From: Orbaceae bacterium BiB
GTDB taxonomy: Bacteria > Pseudomonadota > Gammaproteobacteria > Enterobacterales > Orbaceae
NCBI GenBank assembly: GCA_036251205.1
Contig: CP133958.1
Span: forward strand, 62,001-126,000
Direction of reading: 5' to 3'
Length of the DNA: 64,000 bases
Both the position numbers and the translations under genes were made by a program. The notes beneath the pieces were generated by a model, which saw only the letters and a program-made list of their open reading frames with translations, had not been told where the DNA came from and ran no database searches. Below are positions 41,633 to 53,349 of this stretch, one piece after another (the first letter of the stretch is position 1; every line of letters starts with the position of its first letter).

Positions 41633-43120
41633 CTACTCCGTTAGCATGGCTCGAACACGAGTTTGCATCAGCTTACTCAGTTCATCTAAGCTTTTTAACT
41701 GTTCAGGAACATTTTGATTACTGATCGACTGTTTCTGTAACTCTTCTAATTGGTTTAAAAAGACTTTCACGCTTGCTGAATTACCATCAAAATAAGCATT
41801 AACCCAAACAGAGACATCATCTAATGCTCGTTGGTAGATGAACTCTTGATGTCTCGGTACTGCTTGTGCAGCGATAAGCAATCTTAGTTTAATATTCTCA
41901 CGTAAATAGAGTGATTGTTCTGGCATAATAACTGCTGTATAAGTTTGGCATTTTTTTAATAAATCTGGATTATTATCTGCACTTGCAATACATTCACCAA
42001 AGGTGTCATATTTTTCGACTTGGATAAATTTAGCAAAGAAAGAAGTCACTCCCTTTGTCAGGTTCTCATGCCAGTCTGATATCGAAGTTGATATTTCAGT
42101 TGATGGTGTTGCCTGCTCACTAACATTATCATTAAATGAGGTAATATTTGTATTTGTTGACTCAGCAATCGAGTCATCGTGATTCATCATAGCTAAATCA
42201 ATATCTTGATAATGGTCAACAAGCGGTAATTCTGTCACCGAGTCGACGAGTTCCAGCAGTGTCATTACAATACCATCAAAATCAGTAAAACTAATTGCAG
42301 CTAATGAAGACATATCTTTGTTTATTGCTTGTCTTGCTGGTAATAAGCTTGGATCGTTTGCTTGAGCAAGACTAGTATCCGCCATTTTTAGTAGTAATCT
42401 CGCTGTTGTATAATCTTGGTCGTTCCATATTTTTCGAGCCGCGAGATTAACTAAGTAGTTTGCTTGAGATATTAGCCATACTTTATTATCAGTAGTCGAC
42501 ATAGCGGATAGACGTTCACTAAAATTAGCTAAATTTTGTTCTGAAACTTTAATAGAATCATCAATTTTATTGATAAATTGTTGCTGTGCCTGTGATTGCG
42601 TGTTGAGTTGTTTTTTTACTTGTTGTTCTAAAGCGTTTAATTGGGCATTTTGTGTATTTACCGTTTCTTGTACATTGGCTTTGATTTCGTCGGTAATTGA
42701 TTGTTGTAATGTCCCTTTTAACGAACTAATTTCAGTCTGTAACTGTGTTATTGTTGCTTGTTGTCGCTCAGCTTGTTGATGACTATGAAAATATAAAAAA
42801 CCACCTAAACAAATCGTTAAGCCAATAGCGATGATCGATAATTTTGATATTGGTACCTTATTTTGTTGTAGCTTAGGTTCCTTTACTTTATCTTTTTTAG
42901 GTTCTTCGACTCGTGTAGTAGATTCGTTATTTTTTTTCATATCTTGTTTCACTTGTTGAGGTTGTCCAATATTACCATTAGCATTGGTATTCGGTAAAAC
43001 AGGTTGTTGCTCAGTCAATAAGTTACTATTGACCATCGGCTCTGTGACACTAATATTTGATGAGGTGGCATTCGCACCAAAGTATCGTGTACTTGCTGGA
43101 ATTATATTTTTATGCAACAT
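41633..43120 (-). CDS. hemX: HemX, membrane protein of the hemCDXY operon
   Basis: Often annotated as uroporphyrin-III C-methyltransferase, but it lacks the methyltransferase fold. The order is a polar N terminus, one membrane helix (SIIAIGLTICLGGFLYFHS), a coiled coil (QQATITQLQTEISSLKGTLQ) and a conserved periplasmic domain with WLISQANYLVNLAARKIW, YLRENIKLRLLIAAQAVPRHQ and KLMQTRVRAML. It has 495 residues against 393 in E. coli; the surplus lies in the N-terminal linker and a Ser/Asn-rich insert near residues 235-265. The ATG at 43120 is used; a TTG at 43138 is an alternative. The gene lies between hemD and hemY. Confidence 0.88.
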   Translation of the reverse strand: MLHKNIIPASTRYFGANATSSNISVTEPMVNSNLLTEQQPVLPNTNANGNIGQPQQVKQDMKKNNESTTRVEEPKKDKVKEPKLQQNKVPISKLSIIAIGLTICLGGFLYFHSHQQAERQQATITQLQTEISSLKGTLQQSITDEIKANVQETVNTQNAQLNALEQQVKKQLNTQSQAQQQFINKIDDSIKVSEQNLANFSERLSAMSTTDNKVWLISQANYLVNLAARKIWNDQDYTTARLLLKMADTSLAQANDPSLLPARQAINKDMSSLAAISFTDFDGIVMTLLELVDSVTELPLVDHYQDIDLAMMNHDDSIAESTNTNITSFNDNVSEQATPSTEISTSISDWHENLTKGVTSFFAKFIQVEKYDTFGECIASADNNPDLLKKCQTYTAVIMPEQSLYLRENIKLRLLIAAQAVPRHQEFIYQRALDDVSVWVNAYFDGNSASVKVFLNQLEELQKQSISNQNVPEQLKSLDELSKLMQTRVRAMLTE

Positions 43121-43144
43121 GATGAGTAAATTATCCAACCCGTT

Positions 43145-43885
43145 TTAAGTTATTGCTGCATTATGACATAGACTTACAATTGTTTTAAATAAATTTTGAT
43201 TATTTGCATTGCTTGCTAAATAAATATATTGCCAACCACTTTTTTTAGCTTCATTCAATATTCTTTCACTACTCACAATTAAACGAGCATGTTGTTTGTG
43301 TTCGCTATTACAATACTGCTCTAATTGTCGTAAATGTTCTATACTGGTAATAACAAAAAAGTCAGATTGGCTATGTTCTAAAATTGTTGATGGATAGACT
43401 GTCGTATTGCGACGATAACAATAAATATTTTTAACCAAGGCTCCTTGGCTTTTTAATTCATTGTGGATTACGCTGCGACTAATATCTCCAGATAAGATCA
43501 ACACATTATGTTGCTTAAGTGGTAGTTTTATTGATTGAAAATAACGGATTAAACCCTCACTATTTTCATCAGTTTTTGGATAGTCTACTATGTGATTAGT
43601 GAATATTTGAAATTGTTGTGCCGTCTGTTTCCCAACTGCAAAATAGCGTACAAAGTCTGGAAACTGAGTCACCATATTATAGTGTTTCAGCATCAAGATA
43701 ACTTGTGGCGATACAATAATAACAATATCATCTTTTTTTAGTAGATTAAGCTGTTGTTGTAGCTGATCTAAATCATCGCCTTTTGTAATGTTAAAAAAAG
43801 GCAGATGGATAGCAGCTAAATTAGCTTGATGACATAATTGTACTAACTCCTCTCCATAAGGAGAGGGTCTGGTTACTATAATCAT
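43145..43885 (-). CDS. hemD: Uroporphyrinogen-III synthase
   Basis: Closes and isomerises hydroxymethylbilane to uroporphyrinogen III, the last common precursor of haem and sirohaem. The family diverges strongly in sequence; IIVTRPSPYGEEL at the start, YFAVGKQTAQQF and NVLILSGDISRSVIHNEL in the middle, and DFFVITSIEHLRQL near residue 180 fit HemD. The length of 246 residues is the same as in E. coli. It lies 31 bases after hemC and 24 bases before hemX, so one operon is clear. Confidence 0.92.
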   Translation of the reverse strand: MIIVTRPSPYGEELVQLCHQANLAAIHLPFFNITKGDDLDQLQQQLNLLKKDDIVIIVSPQVILMLKHYNMVTQFPDFVRYFAVGKQTAQQFQIFTNHIVDYPKTDENSEGLIRYFQSIKLPLKQHNVLILSGDISRSVIHNELKSQGALVKNIYCYRRNTTVYPSTILEHSQSDFFVITSIEHLRQLEQYCNSEHKQHARLIVSSERILNEAKKSGWQYIYLASNANNQNLFKTIVSLCHNAAIT

Positions 43886-43916
43886 AACATAGTCCTTGCG
43901 AATAATATGTTAATGA

Positions 43917-44837
43917 CTAAATCTGGTTTAAGATTTGATCTGCTCCGAGCTTGATTAATTCTTTTGCCAGCTTTATCCCGAGATCAACTGATTGCTGTTT
44001 GTTACCTGATACTTTTGCTGTAATAATCGTTTTACCATCTAAACTTCCAACCAATCCACTGAGCTCTAGCGTATCTTGTGTTAAGATGGAGTAACAAGCA
44101 ATAGGGACTTGGCAACCACCTTGTAGATAATTGTTCATTGCACGTTCTGCAGATACTTTAAAACGTGTATTTTGATCATCAAGGGGCGCTAATAATTGAT
44201 GTACGGCACTATCATTTTGACGACTTTCAATACCTACAGCACCTTGACCAACAGCTGGCATGATTAGATCAACCGGGATATATAGCTTGATTCGGTCATG
44301 AAGACCTAATCGTTTTAAACCAACTGCGGCTAAAATAATCGCATCATATTGGCCACTATCTAATTTTTCTAAGCGAGATCCGACATTACCCCGTAAGTCT
44401 TTAATCACTAGGTGTGGATAGTGAGCTTTTAATTGACTTTGTCTTCTTAAGCTTGACGTTCCTACAACGGCATTAGCGGGTAGAGCACTAAGATCATGAT
44501 ATTTATTAGAGACAAAAGCATCACGGACTTCATCTCGTTCACAAATCGTGGTTAGCTCTAGCCCTTGTGGAAATTCAGCAGGAATATCTTTAATTGAATG
44601 TACTGCAATATCGGCATCACCATTAAGAATAGCAATTTCCAACTGTTTTACAAACAGCCCCTTACCACCAATTTTTGATAAAGGACTATCAAGTAATATA
44701 TCACCTTGCGTAACAATAGGGATCAGCTCAACTTGTAGATCAGGGTGATGTGATAGCAATTGGGATTTGACATAATTGGCTTGCCATAATGCCAAAGGGC
44801 TTTTCCGTGTGGCTATCTTAATTGTTTTAACTTGCAC
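43917..44837 (-). CDS. hemC: Hydroxymethylbilane synthase (porphobilinogen deaminase)
   Basis: Polymerises four porphobilinogens into hydroxymethylbilane. Motifs are [30 protein letters not shown] with the catalytic Asp, [24 protein letters not shown], and [12 protein letters not shown], whose cysteine carries the dipyrromethane cofactor. The 306 residues are typical. The start is GTG at 44837 with AAGGA six bases upstream. It is the first gene of the hemC-hemD-hemX-hemY operon and follows purB by only 15 bases in the same direction, so read-through from purB is possible. Confidence 0.96.
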   Translation of the reverse strand: MQVKTIKIATRKSPLALWQANYVKSQLLSHHPDLQVELIPIVTQGDILLDSPLSKIGGKGLFVKQLEIAILNGDADIAVHSIKDIPAEFPQGLELTTICERDEVRDAFVSNKYHDLSALPANAVVGTSSLRRQSQLKAHYPHLVIKDLRGNVGSRLEKLDSGQYDAIILAAVGLKRLGLHDRIKLYIPVDLIMPAVGQGAVGIESRQNDSAVHQLLAPLDDQNTRFKVSAERAMNNYLQGGCQVPIACYSILTQDTLELSGLVGSLDGKTIITAKVSGNKQQSVDLGIKLAKELIKLGADQILNQI

Positions 44838-44852
44838 AGCACATCCTTAAAA

Positions 44853-46924
<2,072 letters not shown>

Positions 46925-46925
46925 A

Positions 46926-48086
46926 TTAACTCTCTTTGCTAGTCGATACGTGTTCATCAAATTGACGATGAGTTCTTTCCTCAATGATCCCGCCACCAAG
47001 ACAAACTTCATCTAGATAAAAAACAGCTGATTGACCTGGTGTCACAGCCGCAACAGGATAGTCGAAAGTAACCTCAATCCTATCATCATTGATTGGAGTG
47101 ACGGTACAAGGGATATCTTGTTGGCGATATCGTGTTTTTACACTACATTTTATAGTTTGAGTGAGTGGTATTCTGTTGACCCAATGAAGTTGACTGGCGA
47201 TTAATCCTCCAGAGAATAGGGCAGGGTGCTCGTGACCTTGCGCAACAATTAGTTCATTTTTTTCAATATTTTTATCAACGACATACCACGGTGTCTCGTC
47301 AGCATTTTTTAAACCACCAATCCCAAGACCTTTTCGTTGTCCTAACGTATGATACATTAGTCCTTGATGTTCACCGATGATATCACCATCAACAGTTCTG
47401 ATAATACCAGATTGAGCCGGTAAATAACGCGCTAAGAAGTCACTAAATTTACGTTCACCGATAAAGCAGATCCCTGTTGAATCTTTTTTAGCGGCGGTAA
47501 CGAGACCCAATTGTTGAGCTATTTCTCTAACTTTCGGTTTTTCTAATTCACCGACAGGGAAAAGACTTTTACTGATCTGTTGTTCGCTTAATGTATAGAG
47601 AAAATAACTTTGATCTTTATTATTATCAAGACCTCTTAGTAATTCAACGCAACCATTATGTTCTCTTTTGCGAACATAGTGACCTGTTGCAATATAGTCA
47701 GCACCTAAATCTTCTGCTGCATAATCTAGAAATGCTTTAAATTTAATTTCTTTATTGCACAAAATATCCGGATTAGGTGTTCTTCCCGCTTTATATTCTG
47801 ATAAAAAATGCTCAAATACATTGTCCCAGTATTCAGCAGCAAAATTGATAGTCAGTAATTTTATACCAAGCTTATCACATACAGCTTGGGCATCAGCTAA
47901 ATCAGAAGCTGCTGAGCAGTACTCCTCATTATCGTCCTCTTCCCAATTTTTCATAAATAAGCCAATAACATCATATCCTTGTTGCTGCAATAAATAGGCC
48001 GATACAGATGAGTCAACGCCACCTGACATACCAACAATAACTTTGGGATTTACATTTTTAGAGTGATTAGTCTCGTTTACTAGCAT
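46926..48086 (-). CDS. mnmA: tRNA-specific 2-thiouridylase MnmA
   Basis: Adds sulfur to U34 of tRNA-Lys, -Glu and -Gln, taking it from the IscS/TusABCDE relay. The PP-loop is [15 protein letters not shown], and the two catalytic cysteines lie in [12 protein letters not shown] and [12 protein letters not shown]. The 386 residues are slightly more than E. coli (368) because of a polar N-terminal extension and a short C-terminal tail. It is the first gene of mnmA-hflD-purB. Confidence 0.96.
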   Translation of the reverse strand: MLVNETNHSKNVNPKVIVGMSGGVDSSVSAYLLQQQGYDVIGLFMKNWEEDDNEEYCSAASDLADAQAVCDKLGIKLLTINFAAEYWDNVFEHFLSEYKAGRTPNPDILCNKEIKFKAFLDYAAEDLGADYIATGHYVRKREHNGCVELLRGLDNNKDQSYFLYTLSEQQISKSLFPVGELEKPKVREIAQQLGLVTAAKKDSTGICFIGERKFSDFLARYLPAQSGIIRTVDGDIIGEHQGLMYHTLGQRKGLGIGGLKNADETPWYVVDKNIEKNELIVAQGHEHPALFSGGLIASQLHWVNRIPLTQTIKCSVKTRYRQQDIPCTVTPINDDRIEVTFDYPVAAVTPGQSAVFYLDEVCLGGGIIEERTHRQFDEHVSTSKES

Positions 48087-48164
48087 AATTAAAAGGTATT
48101 AAATCGAAAGAATGATAGGCAATTCTATCACAAATGATAACAGAGCAATAATTTTTTACGATAG

Positions 48165-48210
48165 AAAAAATAAATAATCATTTGTTAATTTTATTACTAA
48201 ATGATTATTT
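48165..48210 (-). terminator. AT-only hairpin with T-run after the repressor gene
   Basis: AAATAATCATTT (48172-48183) and AAATGATTATTT (48199-48210) are perfect complements around a 15-base loop. Read on the minus strand the stem is followed by a T-rich run, as expected for a weak terminator of the S24 repressor gene. Confidence 0.45.
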
Positions 48211-48218
48211 AAAAAAAA

Positions 48219-48899
48219 TTATGAAAGATCTTTCAAAATACAGATAACTTGTCCGATAATATTAAAATTGACATCAATATTTAATTTATCAATGGTTATT
48301 ACTGGGTATTTTTCATTATCAGATAACAACAAAAACTGTTTGCCACTATTTTGAATACGTTTGATGCTTGGTGTATCACCATATTCAACCGCGTAAATAT
48401 AGCCGTCAAAGGGTAATGTACTTGCTGTATTCAAAATTAACATATCACCAGCTGATATTGTTGGCGACATTGAATCTCCTTTTGCTCTATAGGTATAGAG
48501 ATCAGTAATATTAAAATTATGATGTTTAATATAGCTTAAATCAAAAGGGAAGGTTGTGTTGGTCTTTTGGTTTGACTTTTCATTGTTGTAGGATAAAACC
48601 GATGGATGTGGGGGAATATCAATAATATTTGGTGTCGCATTATTTTTTAATAGTCGACATCCTCCTTTTCCAGTTGCAAGCCATTCTATGGGTAGATCAC
48701 ATTTTTCTGCTATTATGGCTAAACGATTTAATGATGGGTATGTTTTTCCTGAGAGATAGTCTCTGATAACAGCTTCTGACATTCCGACCTTTTTAGCGAA
48801 GGAATTACCAGACATCCCTTCTTGTGCTAACGATAATCTATTTTTAAATTCAGAAATTCCAGTATTTTCCAGCAGCTTTTGTTTTTCAAGTTCTGTCAT
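48219..48899 (-). CDS. Phage-type repressor: HTH plus S24 peptidase-like domain
   Basis: A CI/Mu-c-like transcriptional repressor. The N-terminal XRE/HTH domain (GNSFAKKVGMSEAVIRDYLSG) is followed by a linker and a C-terminal LexA/CI-like S24 domain with GDSMSPTISAGDMLIL (Ser nucleophile) and a lysine in GDTPSIKRIQ (general base). No Ala-Gly or Cys-Gly self-cleavage site is obvious in the linker. The ATG at 48899 is preferred because AAGG lies five bases upstream; an ATG at 48911 would add four residues. It diverges from a Ner-like gene, the switch arrangement of Mu-like phages, but no other phage gene is present. Confidence 0.85.
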   Translation of the reverse strand: MTELEKQKLLENTGISEFKNRLSLAQEGMSGNSFAKKVGMSEAVIRDYLSGKTYPSLNRLAIIAEKCDLPIEWLATGKGGCRLLKNNATPNIIDIPPHPSVLSYNNEKSNQKTNTTFPFDLSYIKHHNFNITDLYTYRAKGDSMSPTISAGDMLILNTASTLPFDGYIYAVEYGDTPSIKRIQNSGKQFLLLSDNEKYPVITIDKLNIDVNFNIIGQVICILKDLS

Positions 48900-48963
48900 T
48901 GTTACCTTCATATTTACTTATTTTTAAGCTGATATAAGTATATTTATAAGTTTTTTTGTGAAA

Positions 48964-49049
48964 TTGTGTACTTTTTTGTTTGAATTCGTTTTTTTTGTGT
49001 GGTATTCTTGTGTACATTATACCGTATTATTATTTCATTATACAGTATT
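48964..49049. promoter_or_regulatory. Operator-like repeats between the repressor and ner
   Basis: The 193-base divergent gap holds ATTATACCGTATT (49016-49028) and ATTATACAGTATT (49037-49049), which differ at one base and are 21 bases apart, about two helical turns. Each contains the quasi-palindrome ATAC-N-GTAT. A second motif, TTGTGTAC, occurs exactly twice (48964-48971 and 49008-49015), 44 bases apart. These are good candidates for binding sites of the S24 repressor and Ner protein. Confidence 0.55.
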
Positions 49050-49092
49050 TTTCCGATAATCTTAACTATATCTATACAAGAGGATCTCATCA

Positions 49093-49317
49093 ATGAGAGT
49101 ACAAGATCAAGACTGGCTACCATCAAGAGTGGTAGGCGAAATTAAAATTAGAGGTGGAAGCTTACGTGAACTATCCCGTAAAAGTGGTTTGCAGGCTGAT
49201 ACATTAAGGAATGCGCTATATCGTCATTGCCCTAAATATGAAAATATTATCTCTGAATATTTAAACGTTCCCGTTGAAAAAATTTGGCCAACTCGGTATA
49301 GAAATAAAAAAGCTTAA
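49093..49317 (+). CDS. Ner/Nlp family DNA-binding protein
   Basis: A 74-residue helix-turn-helix protein. WLPSRVVGEIKIRGGSLRELSRKSGL, then TLRNALYRHCPKYENIISEYLNV and the terminal IWPTRY, match phage Mu Ner and the bacterial Nlp (SfsB) proteins. Ner represses the early and repressor promoters of Mu. AGAGGA lies upstream of the ATG. Here it faces away from an S24 repressor, as in Mu, but is followed at once by a strong terminator and tpiA, with no transposase. It may be a domesticated or relic lysogeny switch. Confidence 0.85.
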   Translation: MRVQDQDWLPSRVVGEIKIRGGSLRELSRKSGLQADTLRNALYRHCPKYENIISEYLNVPVEKIWPTRYRNKKA

Positions 49318-49346
49318 TAACGAGTTCTGAATTTATTTTTCTTTTT

Positions 49347-49386
49347 ATGACTTACTATATTTGTAATATAGTAAGTCATTTTTTTT
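49347..49386 (+). terminator. Strong intrinsic terminator after ner
   Basis: ATGACTTACTATAT and ATATAGTAAGTCAT form a perfect 14-pair stem around TTGTA and are followed by seven T residues. There is no A-run on the other side, so it acts on the plus strand. Confidence 0.9.
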
Positions 49387-49397
49387 ACGTCGTATTT

Positions 49398-50162
49398 CTA
49401 TTTTTTAGCGTGAGCCGCTGCTTTCACAATAGCAGCAAAAGCATCTGCTTTTAACGATGCTCCACCTACTAATGCACCATCAATATCTGGTTGAGCAAAT
49501 AATTCAGCAGCATTTTTATCATTTACCGAACCACCATATTGAATCACAACTTGTTTCGCTACATTAGCATCAAGTTTAGCAATATGATCACGAATAAATT
49601 TATGTACAGCTTGTGCTTGTGCTGGAGTCGCTGATTTACCTGTACCGATTGCCCAGATTGGTTCATAAGCAATTACTGCATTATTAAAAGCTTGTACACC
49701 TAATAAATCAATTACAGCATTAATTTGTTTTGCACAAACAGCTTCAGTTTGACCCGCTTCGTTTTCAGCTTCTGTTTCACCAATACATAAAACTGGAACT
49801 AAATTATTCTCTTTTAGGACTGCAAATTTTTCTGCGATAAATTTATCACTCTCTTTATGATAAGTACGACGTTCTGAGTGACCAATAATAACGTGTGTTG
49901 CACCGACTTCTTTTAACATTTCTGCAGAAATATCGCCAGTATAAGCACCAGAAAGGTGTGTATCGACATTTTGTGCGCCTAAAATGATATTTGAATTTGC
50001 TAATAGCTTTTGTACATAGTCTAAATAGACAACTGGGGGAGCGATAGCTACGTCACAACCACTAACGCCAGCAAGTTGATTAGATAAACCAGTCACTAAA
50101 TCTAAAGCCATTGCTTTACTACCATTTAGCTTCCAATTTCCCATAACAAGAGTTTTACGCAT
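49398..50162 (-). CDS. tpiA: Triosephosphate isomerase
   Basis: Interconverts dihydroxyacetone phosphate and glyceraldehyde 3-phosphate. GNWKLNG carries the active-site Asn and Lys, [10 protein letters not shown] the catalytic His, [14 protein letters not shown] the catalytic Glu and the mobile loop, and YGGSVN the phosphate site. The ATG at 50162 follows GGAG and gives 254 residues (E. coli 255); a TTG at 50174 is not needed. It is monocistronic. Confidence 0.97.
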   Translation of the reverse strand: MRKTLVMGNWKLNGSKAMALDLVTGLSNQLAGVSGCDVAIAPPVVYLDYVQKLLANSNIILGAQNVDTHLSGAYTGDISAEMLKEVGATHVIIGHSERRTYHKESDKFIAEKFAVLKENNLVPVLCIGETEAENEAGQTEAVCAKQINAVIDLLGVQAFNNAVIAYEPIWAIGTGKSATPAQAQAVHKFIRDHIAKLDANVAKQVVIQYGGSVNDKNAAELFAQPDIDGALVGGASLKADAFAAIVKAAAHAKK

Positions 50163-50260
50163 ATTTTTCTCCAATAATTACATTTAATTGAGTGTGGATT
50201 TCGTTTGAATTAGTTATAATAGGTATCATTATACACAAATAATTGCTATTGAGGATCAAT

Positions 50261-50506
50261 ATGTCTTTAGAAATACTAAACCAATTAGAAAGCAAAATTC
50301 AACAAACTGTTAATACTATTCAATTGTTACAACAAGAGATTAGTCTTTTACAACAAAAAAATCAGGATTTAGAAACTTTAATTAATGATGAGTCAGAAGA
50401 AGTGACTAAATTACGTAATGAAAATGAATTGCTAAAACAGGAACAAACTGTATGGCAAGAGCGTATTTCTACATTATTAAATAAAATTGGTGAAATTACC
50501 CAATAA
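50261..50506 (+). CDS. zapB: Cell division protein ZapB
   Basis: Small coiled-coil protein that joins the Z-ring via ZapA. It has 81 residues starting MSLEILNQLESKIQQTVNTI; almost the whole chain is heptad-rich coiled coil, ending with QEQTVWQERISTLLNKIGEI, which mirrors the E. coli NGWQERLQALL ending. The ATG at 50261 has GAGG six bases upstream; an in-frame start at 50243 is less likely. It is divergent from tpiA and ends in its own terminator. Confidence 0.92.
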   Translation: MSLEILNQLESKIQQTVNTIQLLQQEISLLQQKNQDLETLINDESEEVTKLRNENELLKQEQTVWQERISTLLNKIGEITQ

Positions 50507-50528
50507 TCTTATTTAAAAATGTTGTAAT

Positions 50529-50552
50529 AAAGGGCTGGTATGGCCCTTTTTT
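50529..50552 (+). terminator. Intrinsic terminator after zapB
   Basis: AAAGGGC and GCCCTTT pair around TGGTATG and lead into a T-run, 23 bases past the zapB stop codon. Confidence 0.85.
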
Positions 50553-50666
50553 AGTCTATCTCTTTAAAAAGAGGGTATTATTGTGTCTGTTATGTCGATA
50601 CAATAGGTCAATACAATAAATATAACTTTTATTCTGCGTATTTTATTATAAAGAAAAAGAGATGCG

Positions 50667-51995
50667 ATGAATCAATACTTAAAATCACTATGGTTAACTG
50701 AAACAGTTCGTTTAATTGAAAAAGAGAGTGGGCGATTTCGAGATGAGGATGCGAATCGCATTGCAAGAAGCGAACCGGGGGCATTATCTGATCGAATAAT
50801 CAAACGCGCTGAAGTTATTGCTGAGCAGCATGGTTTAGTACAAGCGCAAACCAACTGGTTAAGTTCAGCTAAATTATCGATAGTTATTTTATTCATTTTT
50901 GCTCTATTTGTAGGTGTTGGACTTGCATTTAGTGCTTTGGCAAATAATCCTGTCAATTTATATTGGGCACTATTATGTTTGCTTGGGGTGCACTTTGTTA
51001 CATTATGTTTATGGATTATCTCTTGTATTTTCATTCCAAATGAGAGCGGTAGCCTGTTTATTCATATTTGGCTTTGGTTGGCAAAAAAATTATCTCAAAA
51101 AAAGACAATCAGTCAGGTTCTACCCGCATTTATTACCCTATTTTCTAAGCAAACTCGTTGGTTAGTTGGTTTAATTGTTAATTTACTATGGACTGTCATT
51201 TTATTTTCAGCGTTAGTGATATTGGTCATTTTATTATCGACTAAAAGCTACAGTTTTGAATGGCAAACAACATTACTGAGTACCGATTCGGTTATTGCTA
51301 TTACTCATTTTCTAGGCTGGCTTCCCTCGGTACTCGGTTTTTCTTTACCTGATTCCGAAATAATCCGCGTCAGTGCACAAGCTCTAACCGATTCTGAAAT
51401 TCGTTCTGCTTGGGCTATTTGGTTACTGGGTATATTTATTATTTATGGTGTTGCTGTTCGGGCGATACTATTTATTTTTTGTTGGTTAAAATGGTCGACG
51501 GGATGTCAAAATCTGACATTAAATACGCAATATAGAGAATATCAACAATTAGTTAATGATCTACAGCCATTAGCTGAAAAAGCCATTTTAGATCAGGAAC
51601 ATTCTTACCATACATTAAACCAAACAAATCCATTAACGCGTAATATAGTGGGTAGTAAGCAACTATTAATTGCTATTGATATTGAACCGAATTGGTTACC
51701 GCCAACCAATGTTGAATTTTTAGGTTTTTTGAATAGTAATGAACAGCGTAAAGCGATTCTCGAATTTTTACAGCAACATCCCGCTGAAAAACTATTAATT
51801 GCGATTGATACGGATCGTGCTCCGGATCGCGGTATGCTTAATGTTATTCAATCATTGATTAATAAATCAGCCCAATCTAAACTATGGTTTATTAATCAAG
51901 GTCGTCAATTAGATAATTGGCAAGAGTGTATGTCTAAACTGGGTATTGAATCAGCTAATCCTGATTGGATATTAGTGGAAAATAATCATGCTTAG
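50667..51995 (+). CDS. DUF2868 domain membrane protein
   Basis: Inner-membrane protein of 442 residues with no assigned function. A soluble N-terminal helix pair (TETVRLIEKESGRF, SDRIIKRAEVIAEQHG) is followed by helices near residues 70-90, 95-122, 165-190 and 248-275. A cytoplasmic C-terminal domain includes LLIAIDIEPNWLPP and LLIAIDTDRAPDRG. DUF2868 proteins are usually encoded beside DUF3482 GTPases, as here, where the next start codon lies inside the end of this gene. The pair is best read as a membrane-anchored GTPase module. Confidence 0.85.
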   Translation: MNQYLKSLWLTETVRLIEKESGRFRDEDANRIARSEPGALSDRIIKRAEVIAEQHGLVQAQTNWLSSAKLSIVILFIFALFVGVGLAFSALANNPVNLYWALLCLLGVHFVTLCLWIISCIFIPNESGSLFIHIWLWLAKKLSQKKTISQVLPAFITLFSKQTRWLVGLIVNLLWTVILFSALVILVILLSTKSYSFEWQTTLLSTDSVIAITHFLGWLPSVLGFSLPDSEIIRVSAQALTDSEIRSAWAIWLLGIFIIYGVAVRAILFIFCWLKWSTGCQNLTLNTQYREYQQLVNDLQPLAEKAILDQEHSYHTLNQTNPLTRNIVGSKQLLIAIDIEPNWLPPTNVEFLGFLNSNEQRKAILEFLQQHPAEKLLIAIDTDRAPDRGMLNVIQSLINKSAQSKLWFINQGRQLDNWQECMSKLGIESANPDWILVENNHA

Positions 51996-53349
51996 TGAAC
52001 TTAATTTAGCTATTGTGGGTCATGCGAATGTAGGTAAAACATCATTGCTTCGAACTCTTACACAAGATAGCCAATTTGGTACTATATCGAATAAACCTGG
52101 TACGACGAGGCATGTTGAAGCGATTACGTTTTCATTAGCTGAGCAAAAAAAAATTATCTTTTATGACACGCCAGGTTTAGAAGATAGTATTGCGCTATAT
52201 GACTATATTAATGATTTAAGTCGTGATAATGCTAAGCTTGATGGCGTTGATAAGCTAAATCTTTTTTTAGCGAGCCCTGAAGCTGAACATCAATTTGAAC
52301 AAGAAGCGAAAGTGATACGTCAATTATTGAAAAGTGATGCAGCACTTTATGTTATTGATGTCAGAGAGCCAATTTTAGATAAATATCATGACGAACTGGC
52401 CATATTAGCTGATGGTGATAAACCCATATTGGCTTTATTTAATTATACTAGTTCCTCATCGCCTTATGAAGCTGATTGGAAGATGTTACTTGCTAGAATC
52501 GGCATTCATGCAATTGTAAGATTTGATGCTATTTTCCCATCTATTGAAGGTGAGTATCGTCTTTATCAAAGTTTATCGCTACTGATTGAACCTGCAAAAA
52601 ATATTTTAGCACTGTGGCAAGAGCGAATTGTACAACAACGTATCGAACGAGATCAGCGTGCTAAGCTGATTATTGCCGAAGCACTTGTTGATGTTACGGC
52701 CTATAATGAAACTGTAAAAGATAACATGCCTCAAATGGTTAAACTAATGCAAGATAAGGTTAGGGGCAGGGAACAACAAGCGATCAATGAACTTTTATCG
52801 TTATATCATTTTTCTATACAACAAGAGAGTAGTGAAAATATTTCGCTTACAGAAGGACGTTTTGATAGCGATCTCTTTAATAAAGAAGCATTAAAATTAA
52901 TTGGTATTCATTTAGGCAAAGGCGTATTTTCTGGTGCTGCAATCGGTGCTGGTGTAGATTTAGCCGTTGGCGGTATTACGTTAGGATCTGCCGCTTTAAT
53001 TGGTGCAACAATCGGTGGTTTAACACAAACAGCGAAACATTATGGTTCGCGTATTATGCAAAAATTATCAGGCTATAATAAAATGACAATTGATGATACA
53101 ATTATCTGCTTTTTGTCATTACGGTTATTACAGTTAAAAACAAATTTGAATTTACGTGGCCATGCCAATGCATTACCGATTATTTTAACTAAATTAGATG
53201 AAGCAACATGGAAAAAAGGTAAGCTACCTAAACCATTGCAAATAGCAAGAGCTCATCCAAATTGGTCATCATTAAATAGTCAGAAAAATAAAAAACAGGA
53301 TCAACAACGTCAAGAGGTATTAGAAAATGTTGCTAATGAGCTGGAATAA
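51988..53349 (+). CDS. DUF3482 domain GTPase
   Basis: P-loop GTPase of the Era/TrmE-like superfamily, 453 residues. G1 GHANVGKTS starts at residue 11, the switch region GTTRHVEA follows, and G3 is DTPG. The G4 position, usually NKxD, reads NYTS, so base recognition may be altered. The C-terminal half contains a glycine-rich GxxxG stretch (GAAIGAGVDLAVGGITLGSA) that could insert into or lie on a membrane. It overlaps the DUF2868 gene by eight bases upstream and nlpC by 23 bases downstream, so the three genes are translationally linked. Cellular role unknown. Confidence 0.85.
   Translation: MLSELNLAIVGHANVGKTSLLRTLTQDSQFGTISNKPGTTRHVEAITFSLAEQKKIIFYDTPGLEDSIALYDYINDLSRDNAKLDGVDKLNLFLASPEAEHQFEQEAKVIRQLLKSDAALYVIDVREPILDKYHDELAILADGDKPILALFNYTSSSSPYEADWKMLLARIGIHAIVRFDAIFPSIEGEYRLYQSLSLLIEPAKNILALWQERIVQQRIERDQRAKLIIAEALVDVTAYNETVKDNMPQMVKLMQDKVRGREQQAINELLSLYHFSIQQESSENISLTEGRFDSDLFNKEALKLIGIHLGKGVFSGAAIGAGVDLAVGGITLGSAALIGATIGGLTQTAKHYGSRIMQKLSGYNKMTIDDTIICFLSLRLLQLKTNLNLRGHANALPIILTKLDEATWKKGKLPKPLQIARAHPNWSSLNSQKNKKQDQQRQEVLENVANELE

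Noticed and set aside
49036..49049. LexA (SOS) box
   Set aside because: Only one half resembles the E. coli LexA consensus; the sequence fits better as one of two repeated operator copies for the adjacent repressor.
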